DNA of 64,000 nucleotides from Rhodopseudomonas palustris (GTDB lineage Bacteria > Pseudomonadota > Alphaproteobacteria > Rhizobiales > Xanthobacteraceae): the NCBI RefSeq assembly GCF_007005445.1, contig NZ_CP041387.1, forward strand, positions 3,728,501-3,792,500, read 5' to 3'. Made by a program: the position numbers and the translations under genes. This document shows positions 9,301 to 15,276 of this stretch, one piece after another. The notes beneath the pieces are model-generated. The model had not been told where the DNA came from. It saw nothing but the letters and a program-made list of their open reading frames with translations, and made no database searches. How positions within the stretch are numbered: the stretch's first letter is position 1; the number at the start of each line of letters is the position of its first letter.

Positions 9301-9500
9301 TGCAGCACGAATTTGGCGCGGCCCTTCGCGCCCTCGCGCAGCTTGCCGTAGAGGTCGATCTCCTCCCAGCGCTTCAGCAGCTCCGGCTCGCGCTGCGGCA
9401 GCCCGGCGCGCATCGGAAACTCCGTCTGCGGCAGGAACAGGGTCTTGGAATAGTCGTTGCCGCTCGGGGCGGCGTCGGTCTTGGCGGGCTTATCGGTCAT
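6378..9500 (-). CDS. ileS: Isoleucyl-tRNA synthetase carrying an in-frame repeat insertion
   Basis: A class I aminoacyl-tRNA synthetase of 1040 residues that charges tRNA-Ile and edits misactivated valine. The HIGH motif lies in [18 protein letters not shown] and the KMSKS motif in [14 protein letters not shown]. The editing domain contains [17 protein letters not shown], and a C-terminal anticodon-binding domain follows. Between [10 protein letters not shown] and [15 protein letters not shown], which adjoin closely in other IleS proteins, lie about 43 foreign residues rich in Pro and Gly (including [13 protein letters not shown]). They are encoded by a family A palindromic repeat at 7978-8080. 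The frame is preserved and all catalytic motifs remain, so the gene should be functional. Confidence 0.97.
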   Translation of the reverse strand: MTDKPAKTDAAPSGNDYSKTLFLPQTEFPMRAGLPQREPELLKRWEEIDLYGKLREGAKGRAKFVLHDGPPYANGHIHIGHALNKILKDVVTKSQQMLGFDSNYVPGWDCHGLPIEWKIEEENYRSKGKPKPNFKDSAAMVAFRKECRAYAQKWLDVQREEFKRLGVIGDWDHPYATMNYAAEAQIARELMKFAANGTLYRGSKPVMWSVVEKTALAEAEVEYEDYTSDTVWVKFPVKTGDASTKDASVVIWTTTPWTLPGNRAISFSSKIGYGLYKVTDAPVDNWAKAGELLILADALAESVFKQARVAAYEKVMDVDADVLKASECAHPLRGLAGGYEFTVPLLDGDHVTDDTGTGFVHTAPGHGREDFDIWMHNARALEARGISSTIPYTVDENGALTDHAPGFTGKRVINDKGEKGDANEAVIQALIARGALLARGKLKHQYPHSWRSKKPVIFRNTPQWFIAMDKDILPPPPCGEGSGVGVHGGTPSSGRPHPNPLPQAGEGARSDAVRGDTLRARALQAISVTQWVPPAGQNRINGMISGRPDWVISRQRAWGVPIAVFIKDKGDGSVEILQDEIVNQRIAEAFMQEGADAWYAEGAAARFLGERAAEGWQKVDDILDVWFDSGSTHAFVLEDAQNFPGLAGIRRKVDGGADTVMYLEGSDQHRGWFHSSLLESCGTRGRAPYDVVLTHGFTLDEQGRKMSKSLGNTTDPAKVIASSGADILRLWVCATDYADDQRIGPEILKNVVETYRKLRNSIRWMLGTLHHYRRDEAVAFADMPELERLMLHQLAEQSATIRAAYAEFDYKTVVASLAAFMNTELSAFYFDIRKDTLYCDPPSSLARKAALTTIDIICDAILKWLAPVLSFTADEAWTMYRPDAEPSVHLTLFPLDLGGYRDDALAKKWTLIRAVRRVVTGALEVERAAKRIGSSLEASPMIYLPEAFMGDIFDVDWAEICITSNAMVEILRGNDTPPADAFRLPELADVAVVVERAQGTKCARSWKILSSVGSDADYPDVSPRDAQALREWKALGGAAA
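7978..8080. repeat. Family A palindromic repeat inserted in frame inside ileS
   Basis: This 103-base stretch matches 30861-30963 in the liv operon with only three mismatches (aligned by eye), so it is a mobile or recently copied element rather than native ileS sequence. It contains the inverted pairs CCCTCTCCCGC/GCGGGAGAGGG and CCCCTCCCCGCAAGGGGGAGGGG. On the ileS strand it is read through without a stop. The extra coding sequence probably extends a little either side, about 7960-8094. It falls in the catalytic Rossmann region, in a loop before the conserved WVP-GQNRI segment. Confidence 0.93.
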
Positions 9501-9657
9501 GGCGGCGTGAATAGCGGTTTTGGAGGGCTTCGGAAACCCGATTGAACCGTCCCGGCAATCGAATTTGCTTCGAGATGCGCCGATTGCGGGACACCCGCAA
9601 GGTGCCGGTTGCAGCCGCCCTCCAAAAGACTAATCTATTGATCGATGGAGGAATTCC

Positions 9658-9984
9658 ATGTCGGTCAGGCCGCCTGCTGAAGTTTTTGAGGAATTGAAGA
9701 GGCTTCGCCGCGAGGGAGATAGCCGTCCCCTCGACCAATTGCTGGACGATGCCCGACAGGCCCTTCGTGGACCGGTCGACTCCGCCATAGACCTGATCCG
9801 CACCCTCGAAATCCGCGCATTGGCGGACCGGGTCTTTGCCGATCCGGCCAAGGCAGAGGGCTGGCTCAGCCGTCCGAACCGCAGCTTGAACGGACAGCGT
9901 CCCGTGGACCTGCTGCGTGACGAACTCGGCGCTGCGGTCGTTCGCGAAGAACTGGAGCAGATCGACCACGGAATCTTTGCCTGA
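9658..9984 (+). CDS. Xre/MbcA/ParS-type antitoxin (DUF2384) of a RES toxin-antitoxin pair
   Basis: A 108-residue protein preceded by a strong ribosome-binding site (GGAGGAA, then 5 bases to ATG). The C-terminal half shows the toxin-binding DUF2384 signature: ALADRVFADPAKAEGWL, then RPNRSLNGQRPVDLL, the DELGAAVVREEL helix and a final IDHGIFA. The N-terminal part is short and helical with no clear HTH, so DNA binding cannot be confirmed by eye. It is followed after 10 bases by a RES-domain gene, the standard antitoxin-toxin order. Such antitoxins neutralise the toxin and usually repress their own promoter. Confidence 0.9.
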   Translation: MSVRPPAEVFEELKRLRREGDSRPLDQLLDDARQALRGPVDSAIDLIRTLEIRALADRVFADPAKAEGWLSRPNRSLNGQRPVDLLRDELGAAVVREELEQIDHGIFA

Positions 9985-9994
9985 GTCCCCTGCC

Positions 9995-10441
9995 GTGGAG
10001 CTTTGGCGGATCTCGAATTATGCGGACCTGACCGGGACCGGCGGACTCAGAGCCAGCGGCCGCTGGCACAGCCGAGGGCGGCGGATCGTCTATCTGGCCG
10101 ATCATCCGTCGAGCGCGCTGCTCGAAATGCTCGTCCACATGGACCGCGAGTTTCTGCCTCCGACCTACCAAATGCTGCGCGTCGCGATCCCGAGCGGGGT
10201 CGAAACGGATATCGTCGCGGCTGACGAACTGCCTTCGGATTGGGCCGAACGGCTCGAAGTAAGTCGCCGGATCGGCGACAATTGGCTCGATCGCGGGTCG
10301 CACCCGTTGCTCCGGGTGCCCTCAGTCATCGTGCCACAAGCCGTCAACTACCTGCTCAATCCGGCTCACCCCGGCGCGGCAGGCATCGCGATCGCCGAGA
10401 TCATCCACGCTCCGTTCGATCGGCGGCTGATCGGCGAATAG
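9995..10441 (+). CDS. RES-domain toxin (putative NAD-degrading)
   Basis: A 148-residue RES-domain protein. The family fold resembles ADP-ribosyltransferases, and characterised members deplete cellular NAD+. Recognisable motifs are the N-terminal LWRISN arginine, the GRWHSRGRRIVYLADHPSSA block giving the second Arg and the Tyr, and the ALLEMLVH helix with its Glu. Near the end lies the PSVIVPQAVNYLLNPAHP segment with the conserved serine. I place the start at the GTG at 9995. A TTG at 9977 would overlap the antitoxin stop and is the alternative. The gene is intact, so the pair could be active. Confidence 0.9.
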   Translation: MELWRISNYADLTGTGGLRASGRWHSRGRRIVYLADHPSSALLEMLVHMDREFLPPTYQMLRVAIPSGVETDIVAADELPSDWAERLEVSRRIGDNWLDRGSHPLLRVPSVIVPQAVNYLLNPAHPGAAGIAIAEIIHAPFDRRLIGE

Positions 10442-10448
10442 AGCTGTT

Positions 10449-11006
10449 TCAGCCCTTCCCCAGCGGCTTGGCCGGGTTGCCGCCGACGATGGCGTGCGGG
10501 GCGACGTCGCGGGTGACGACACTGCCGGCACCGATCACGGCGCCGTCGCCAATGCTGATGCCGGGCAGGATGATGGCACCGCCGCCGATCCAGACGTCGG
10601 CGCCGATCGTGACTGGGCGGCCGAATTCCAGGCCGTCGCGGCGGGTGGCGGCATCGCGCGGGTGGTCGGCGGCGTAGATCTGTACCGCCGGCCCGATCTG
10701 GGTGCGGTCGCCGATCCGGACCGGCATGATGTCCAGGATCACGCAGTTGAAATTGAGGAAGACGTTGTCGCCGAGGAAGATGTTGTAGCCGCAGTCGCAG
10801 AAGAACGGCGGCCGCACCACCGCACTTTTGCCGACATGGCCGAAATGCTCGGACAGCAGCACATGCCGCTCCGCAGCCGGCTGGGCGCCGGACGCATTAT
10901 AGCGGGCGATCCAAGCCTTGTTGGCGGCCTCGTCGGCGGCAAGCTCGGGGCTGCCGGGGCGATACAGCTCGCCCGCCAGCATCTTCTCCTTCTCAGTGCG
11001 GCTCAT
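10449..11006 (-). CDS. Sugar O-acetyltransferase (maltose/galactoside acetyltransferase family)
   Basis: A 185-residue left-handed beta-helix (hexapeptide repeat) acyltransferase that moves acetyl from acetyl-CoA to a sugar hydroxyl. The N-terminus MSRTEKEKMLAGELYRPGSP is the typical Mac-family cap domain. Hexapeptide repeats run through IGDRTQIGPAVQIY, VTIGADVWIGGGAIILPG and ISIGDGAVIGAGSVVTRDV. The catalytic His lies in YAADHPRDAA. The ATG at 11006 overlaps the ribF stop by 4 bases (ATGA), so the two are probably cotranslated. The physiological acceptor is not known for most members. Confidence 0.94.
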   Translation of the reverse strand: MSRTEKEKMLAGELYRPGSPELAADEAANKAWIARYNASGAQPAAERHVLLSEHFGHVGKSAVVRPPFFCDCGYNIFLGDNVFLNFNCVILDIMPVRIGDRTQIGPAVQIYAADHPRDAATRRDGLEFGRPVTIGADVWIGGGAIILPGISIGDGAVIGAGSVVTRDVAPHAIVGGNPAKPLGKG

Positions 11007-11971
11007 CCGAGCGTCCCGAGCTTGGGGAACGCGCCGGCGGCGGCGGCGAGCGCGGCGCGGGCGCGGGCCGAGTCGTCGTCCATCTGCCGGATCAGCGCCT
11101 CGATGCTCTCGAACTTCTCCTCGGCGCGGATGAAGGCGATGAAGGCGACGTCGAGCGTCTCGCCATACAGCGGCTCGTTGAAATCGAACACGAACACTTC
11201 GAGCAAGGCTGCGCCGTTGTCGAACGTCGGGCGGCGACCGAAATTCGCCACCGCGTCGTAATGCCTGCCCTTGCGGCCGACCCGCACCGCATAGATGCCG
11301 TGCTTCAGGCTGCACTCCGGGTCGAGCCTGATATTGGCGGTCGGATAGCCGAGGTCGCGGCCGCGCTTGTCGCCGTGGATCACCTCGCCGGTGACGAACC
11401 ACGGCCCGCCGAGCATCTCGGTGGCGGCGGCGATATGGCCCTGCTCCAGGCATTTGCGGATCGCGCTCGACGACACCGGGTGATCGCCGAAATCGACGTG
11501 GGGCTGGACGTCGACCTCGATGCCGAGCGCCGGCGCCTCGCCGACCAGCATCGACGGCGAGCCGCCACGGCCTTTGCCGAAATGGAAGTCGTAGCCGATC
11601 GCAATGCCCTGCACCCCGAGCCGGCCGATCAGCTCGTGCTGGATGAAGTCGTGCGCCGTGGTCGAGGCGCGGCGCGCGTCGAAACTCAGGATCACCGCAC
11701 CGTCGAGCCCGGTGCCGGCCAGCAGCCGCAGCTTGGCGGTCTCGTCGGTGAGGCGGAACTGCGGGACATCGGGGCTGAAGAACTTGCGCGGATGCGGCTC
11801 GAACGTCACCGCCAGGGCCGGCGCTTTCTTGATCCGCGCCATGTCGAGGCAGGCGCCGATCACGGCGCGATGGCCGCGGTGGACGCCGTCGAAATTGCCC
11901 ATCGCCACCACCGCGCCCTTCGGGATCGCGGCCGTCGGCGTCTCGTCGCGGATTACGGCAAAGCCTGTCAT
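11003..11971 (-). CDS. ribF: Bifunctional riboflavin kinase / FAD synthetase
   Basis: A 322-residue enzyme that makes FMN and then FAD from riboflavin. The N-terminal adenylyltransferase domain shows GNFDGVHRGHRAVI, the nucleotidyltransferase HxGH-like motif, and later SSSAIRKCLEQGH. The C-terminal flavokinase domain shows RGRDLGYPTANIRL and the NFGRRPTFDNG block, with the conserved catalytic Glu in LLEVFVFDFN. Length and domain order match the bacterial type. It is the first gene of a pair with the acetyltransferase that starts within its stop codon. Confidence 0.97.
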   Translation of the reverse strand: MTGFAVIRDETPTAAIPKGAVVAMGNFDGVHRGHRAVIGACLDMARIKKAPALAVTFEPHPRKFFSPDVPQFRLTDETAKLRLLAGTGLDGAVILSFDARRASTTAHDFIQHELIGRLGVQGIAIGYDFHFGKGRGGSPSMLVGEAPALGIEVDVQPHVDFGDHPVSSSAIRKCLEQGHIAAATEMLGGPWFVTGEVIHGDKRGRDLGYPTANIRLDPECSLKHGIYAVRVGRKGRHYDAVANFGRRPTFDNGAALLEVFVFDFNEPLYGETLDVAFIAFIRAEEKFESIEALIRQMDDDSARARAALAAAAGAFPKLGTLG

Positions 11972-12090
11972 TTGGGATTCAGTTCATCGCTTTCGGGTGG
12001 GGAGGCGACCGTGACGCGGAGCCGCGCGCGGTGTCAAGCCGTGGAGCGCCCAGGGACACCTCTGACGAGACTGAAGCCGGAAACGCTCGC

Positions 12091-12795
12091 TCAGCCGCCG
12101 CGCAGCGGCGGGACTTCGAGCCGGTCGCGGCGGCAGGCGCGGCGGTCGATCTCCTCGCAGGCCCGGAATTGCAGATCCTTGCTCATGCAGATCCGCACCT
12201 CGCTGAGCCGCTTGCGGTCGCACATCACGGCGATCGCGGCGTTCGACAGCCCGGGATTGACCTTGATGAAGGCGTCCTCGACCTCGTCGGCGGTGACGGT
12301 GCGCGGCTCCTTGGCGTCGATGAAGTCCGGCGGCACCCGGACCGCGGCGCGGGCCTTGCGGATCTGCTCGAAATAGCTGCGCTGCGGCAGCCCGGTGCAG
12401 GTGCCGTGCTTGTCCCATTGATTATAGATCAGACCCGGCGCCGGCATCAGGTCGAGCATCGACTCGACGATGCGGCGGTCGAGCCGCGGCGCCGGACGCT
12501 CGCAATATTCCGGAAAGCCGCGCTCGTATTGCGGCCACAGCCCGTGCACCACAAAGGCGAACGGGCGTCCGCCGCATTGCAATTGCTGCGACCGGCCGCT
12601 GAGGCCGCGTTCGGACGCCTGCTCGCAATAGGACGGCGACCACGACAGCGCCAGCACGTAGAAGTCGAACTCGCCGGGTGCATTCTGGCGGTCCTGAGCC
12701 TCGGCTCCCGGCGCCCCAACCAGCGCTGCGAACAGCACTGCAAGCGCCGCACAGGCGGCGATCAGCGACCGTCGACGACCAATAAATCCAACCAT
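12091..12795 (-). CDS. Ribonuclease T2 family protein, secreted
   Basis: A 234-residue protein with an N-terminal signal peptide (SLIAACAALAVLFAALVGAPGAEA) and both conserved active-site segments of RNase T2: CAS I in FVVHGLWPQYE and CAS II in NQWDKHGTC. Each contributes a catalytic His. Six or more cysteines suggest disulfides in the periplasm. Family enzymes cut single-stranded RNA with little base preference via a 2',3'-cyclic phosphate. It stands alone, with short non-coding spacers on both sides, and probably serves scavenging of extracellular RNA. Confidence 0.95.
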   Translation of the reverse strand: MVGFIGRRRSLIAACAALAVLFAALVGAPGAEAQDRQNAPGEFDFYVLALSWSPSYCEQASERGLSGRSQQLQCGGRPFAFVVHGLWPQYERGFPEYCERPAPRLDRRIVESMLDLMPAPGLIYNQWDKHGTCTGLPQRSYFEQIRKARAAVRVPPDFIDAKEPRTVTADEVEDAFIKVNPGLSNAAIAVMCDRKRLSEVRICMSKDLQFRACEEIDRRACRRDRLEVPPLRGG

Positions 12796-12899
12796 GCGAC
12801 AAGGCCCCGCTGCCGGCGTGCGATCAGCCTACCCGAGCTCAGGAACGTTTCAAGAACCCAAATGGTCGATGGCGCTGCGGCGTGGCAACGCTGCCCGGC

Positions 12900-13361
12900 T
12901 CAGGGCTTGGCGGCCTTGCAGGCCGGATTGAACGCCCAGTTGCGATCCAGCCCGACCACGCAGAACTCGACGCCGTCGGTGAAGCCGGCCAGGCCGCCGT
13001 CCTCGATGATCGAGAAATACACCGGATGGGTCTTGCCGTCGTTCAGCAGCACCTCGGCGGCGCAGAAGCGACGCGGAATGTTGTCGCTCTGCCAGGGCCG
13101 GAACGCGACGTCGCGGATCTTGCCGTAGGCGGTGATCCGCAGATCCGAATTCCAGAAGGTGCCTTCCTTCTCGGCGAACTGGTGGGTGATCGACGGCAGC
13201 GCCGCTTCGCACGGCGGCAGATTGCCGTCGTAGCGCGGCCCCGACAGCCAGAAGTTCATCTCGAGCGGATTGGCCGCCTGGGCGGTCGGCGCCAGCGCGA
13301 ACAGGCCGAGCAGAGCCGCGACCGCGGCGACGGGCGTTTTCAACGTCGAAATGAATCGCAT
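12900..13361 (-). CDS. Exported protein of unknown function
   Basis: A 153-residue protein with a clear signal peptide (TPVAAVAALLGLFALAPTAQAA). The mature part has four cysteines (PPCEAA, RRFCAAE, VEFCVVG, NPACKA), suggesting two disulfides, and a pattern of alternating hydrophobic residues that looks like a small beta-rich domain. I recognise no family motif. It lies downstream of, and in the same direction as, nothing obviously related. The 166-base spacer to the divergent 96-residue gene could hold promoters for both. Real coding is supported by the signal peptide, codon use and length. Confidence 0.82.
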   Translation of the reverse strand: MRFISTLKTPVAAVAALLGLFALAPTAQAANPLEMNFWLSGPRYDGNLPPCEAALPSITHQFAEKEGTFWNSDLRITAYGKIRDVAFRPWQSDNIPRRFCAAEVLLNDGKTHPVYFSIIEDGGLAGFTDGVEFCVVGLDRNWAFNPACKAAKP

Positions 13362-13527
13362 GGCTCATCCACCGGAATTCGATGCGGCGGACGGTGCCGC
13401 GAAGCCATGCCGAGGTCAAGTGCGGCCCGGCCACACCTCGGCACAACCCGATGCGGAACGGAGACGCATTCTTTCCATTCTCGTGGCGGCGTTCTAGACT
13501 CGTCTTCAGCGACATGAGGAGATTGCG

Positions 13528-13818
13528 ATGCGATTGATGGGGGCTGCCGGCTTGGCCGTTCTGGGCGCGATGCTGGCGGGCACGGCGGCGCGCGCCGATT
13601 ATGTGCCACCGTTCAAGGGTAATGATACCGGCGGCATCATCTCCTCCAATCTGATCGGCCACGCCGACGTCCGCGCCATGGCGATCGATCACTGCGCCCG
13701 CTACGGCAAGGTGGTGAAGCTGCTCGGCGTCCAGGCCAATTACGGCGGCTACATCTCGTTCGCCTGCCGTTGGGTGCCGTATGGCACCGACGAGCGGCCG
13801 CTGCGCACCAAATACTGA
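13528..13818 (+). CDS. Small exported protein of unknown function
   Basis: A 96-residue protein with a signal peptide (LMGAAGLAVLGAMLAGTAARA) and a short mature domain containing two cysteines (DHCARYGK and SFACRW). Its ribosome-binding site is ATGAGGAGATTGCG ahead of the ATG. It is followed after 14 bases by the DUF3617 gene on the same strand, so the two are likely cotranscribed. I recognise no family. Confidence 0.8.
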   Translation: MRLMGAAGLAVLGAMLAGTAARADYVPPFKGNDTGGIISSNLIGHADVRAMAIDHCARYGKVVKLLGVQANYGGYISFACRWVPYGTDERPLRTKY

Positions 13819-13832
13819 GCGGAGCCGCAGCG

Positions 13833-14375
13833 ATGAGCCGTGGCCGCCTTCGTTCTGTCTGGCTGCTTCCGCTTCTGCTCGCCGCACCGGCGACGGCGGC
13901 GCAGGCGATCGAGCTGCCGACCCGCAAGGCGGGCCTGTGGGAATTGAAGATGGCACGGCCCGGCGGCGACCCCGGCTCGGACATCACCATCCTGCATTGC
14001 ACCGACGAAGCCACCGACAAGCGGATGACGAAGTCGCTGCAACCGATGGCGAGCGAGACCTGCTCCAAGCAGGAGACGCAGAAGACTGCGGCCGGCTACG
14101 TCACCGATGCGGTTTGCGACGTCGCCGGCATGAGCACCACCTCGCATTCCGAGGTCACCGGCGACTTCAACTCGGCCTATACGGTCAAAGTCACGTCGCA
14201 CACCGACAAGCCGCTCCCCGGCCTGCCGAAGGACGGCAGCATGACGCTGGAAGCCAAATGGCTGGGCCCGTGCAAGGACGGTCAGAAGCCGGGCGACATC
14301 GTGATGCCGGGCGGACTGAAGATGAACATCGCCGACATCGAAAAGCTCAAGGCGCTGATTCCGAAGGCCAAGTAA
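13833..14375 (+). CDS. DUF3617-type exported protein
   Basis: A 180-residue protein, read from the ATG at 13833 (MSRGRLRSVWLLPLLLAAPA) because this puts the signal peptide at the N-terminus; the longer frames run through the previous gene. The mature sequence opens with RKAGLWELKMA and has paired cysteines (LHCTDE, ETCSKQ, AVCDVAG, GPCKDG), the pattern of the DUF3617 family of periplasmic proteins of unknown role. The segment SEVTGDFNSAYTVKVTS fits the same family. It follows the 96-residue exported protein in a two-gene unit. Confidence 0.88.
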   Translation: MSRGRLRSVWLLPLLLAAPATAAQAIELPTRKAGLWELKMARPGGDPGSDITILHCTDEATDKRMTKSLQPMASETCSKQETQKTAAGYVTDAVCDVAGMSTTSHSEVTGDFNSAYTVKVTSHTDKPLPGLPKDGSMTLEAKWLGPCKDGQKPGDIVMPGGLKMNIADIEKLKALIPKAK

Positions 14376-14470
14376 CGATCAAGTAACGGCCGAGACCGGA
14401 GCCGTCCCCCAGAGCAGTTCTGCTTTTTATAGAATCAGAGCTGATCCGCACCGCGTGCCACACGCACAAC

Positions 14471-14580
14471 CTCATGGTGAGGAGGCGCGTAGCGCCGTCT
14501 CGAACCATGTGACGCAGGGAATGCGTTGCCCCATCCTTCGAGACGCCCGGCTTCGCCGGTCTCCTCAGGATGAGGACTCA
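14471..14580. repeat. Palindromic repeat, family B, copy 2
   Basis: One half reads CTCATGGTGAGGAGGCGCG...GCCGTCTCGAACCATG and the other CATCCTTCGAGACG...CGTCTCCTCAGGATGAG, the bipartite form also seen at 44942-45066 and, in opposite order, at 6251-6355. It occupies the first half of the 422-base gap 14376-14797. The second half of that gap holds the promoter and Zur-like site described separately. Confidence 0.82.
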
Positions 14581-14715
14581 GTGCCTTCGGAAAGGTCGGA
14601 TCGTTTCAATCAAACGATGAACCGCTCTAAGACGGCTCTCAGCGGCCATGCCCGCATTCCGGCGGGGCGCTCCGTGCGCAAAAGACACACTCGGCTACGG
14701 ACTATCCCTACTCCG

Positions 14716-14754
14716 TTGACAGCCGCCGACCTTCCCGTGATGTTACAGTGTAAC
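14716..14754 (+). promoter_or_regulatory. Putative sigma-70 promoter with overlapping Zur-box-like palindrome
   Basis: TTGACA at 14716-14721 is a perfect -35 hexamer. About 18-19 bases later the palindrome GTTACA-G-TGTAAC (14742-14754) covers the expected -10 and start region. The wider sequence GTGATGTTACAGTGTAAC resembles alphaproteobacterial zinc uptake regulator (Zur) sites of the ATGTTATAACAT type. A repressor bound there would block transcription of the DUF2946/TonB receptor genes that follow. The palindrome is seen directly; assignment to Zur is inference. Confidence 0.6.
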
Positions 14755-14797
14755 GCCATCGGCCCGGGCTCGCCGGTGGTGTTCGGGGCGGGTGGGG

Positions 14798-15160
14798 ATG
14801 AGCTGGGCGCGGGCGAACATCGGATGGGGGGCAAAGCTGGCGCTGATCGCGCTGGCGCTGCAATTCGCCCTGTCATTCGGCCACATCCATGGCCTGGAAG
14901 CGGTGGCGACGGCGATCGTCGAAGCCGCGGAGACCAACAGCCCGGCCGAACCGGATAACGATCGTCATCACGGCGCGGCCGCCGATCTGTGCGCGATCTG
15001 CGCCGTCACGGCGATGGCCGGCTCGGCGCTGGATGCCGCGCCCCCGACGCTGCCGCAGCAGCAGGCACACGCCATCCACTACCGCCTGGCCGCATCCGGC
15101 ATTGCCGAGCCGTCCGCTCCGCCCGGTGCATTCCAGCCCCGCGCGCCCCCGCTGTCCTGA
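14798..15160 (+). CDS. DUF2946-type membrane/periplasmic protein upstream of a TonB receptor
   Basis: A 120-residue protein from the ATG at 14798 (MSWARANIGWGAKLALIALA); a GTG two codons earlier is possible. One N-terminal hydrophobic segment (LALIALALQFALSFGHIHGL) is followed by a His-containing stretch (DNDRHHGAAADL) and a CAIC motif (LCAICAVTAMAGS). It then has a proline-rich tail ending near PRAPPLS. This His/Cys-containing layout fits DUF2946 proteins, which commonly precede TonB-dependent receptors in this group and are suspected of handling metals. It is probably cotranscribed with the receptor 116 bases downstream. Confidence 0.78.
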   Translation: MSWARANIGWGAKLALIALALQFALSFGHIHGLEAVATAIVEAAETNSPAEPDNDRHHGAAADLCAICAVTAMAGSALDAAPPTLPQQQAHAIHYRLAASGIAEPSAPPGAFQPRAPPLS

Positions 15161-15240
15161 CCTCGATCCCTCGTGAACATCGCGCCACGCCGCAAAACGG
15201 CGCTGCGCGGCCTCGTGATCGATCTGCGTCACCGCAGATC

Positions 15241-15259
15241 CCGGCTCACTGTGAGCCGG
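15241..15259 (+). promoter_or_regulatory. Perfect inverted repeat just upstream of the TonB receptor start
   Basis: CCGGCTCAC-T-GTGAGCCGG: nine-base arms around one base, ending 17 bases before the ATG at 15277. As RNA it gives an 8-bp stem with a 3-base loop immediately upstream of the ribosome-binding region. It could attenuate translation or serve as a protein site; no function is known to me. Confidence 0.45.
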
Positions 15260-15276
15260 ACAGTCAGGACCGAACC

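Noticed and set aside
6360..9545. Long plus-strand open frames opposite ileS (598 and 462 codons)
   Set aside because: Antisense to a clear IleS with HIGH and KMSKS motifs; no family character in the plus frames.
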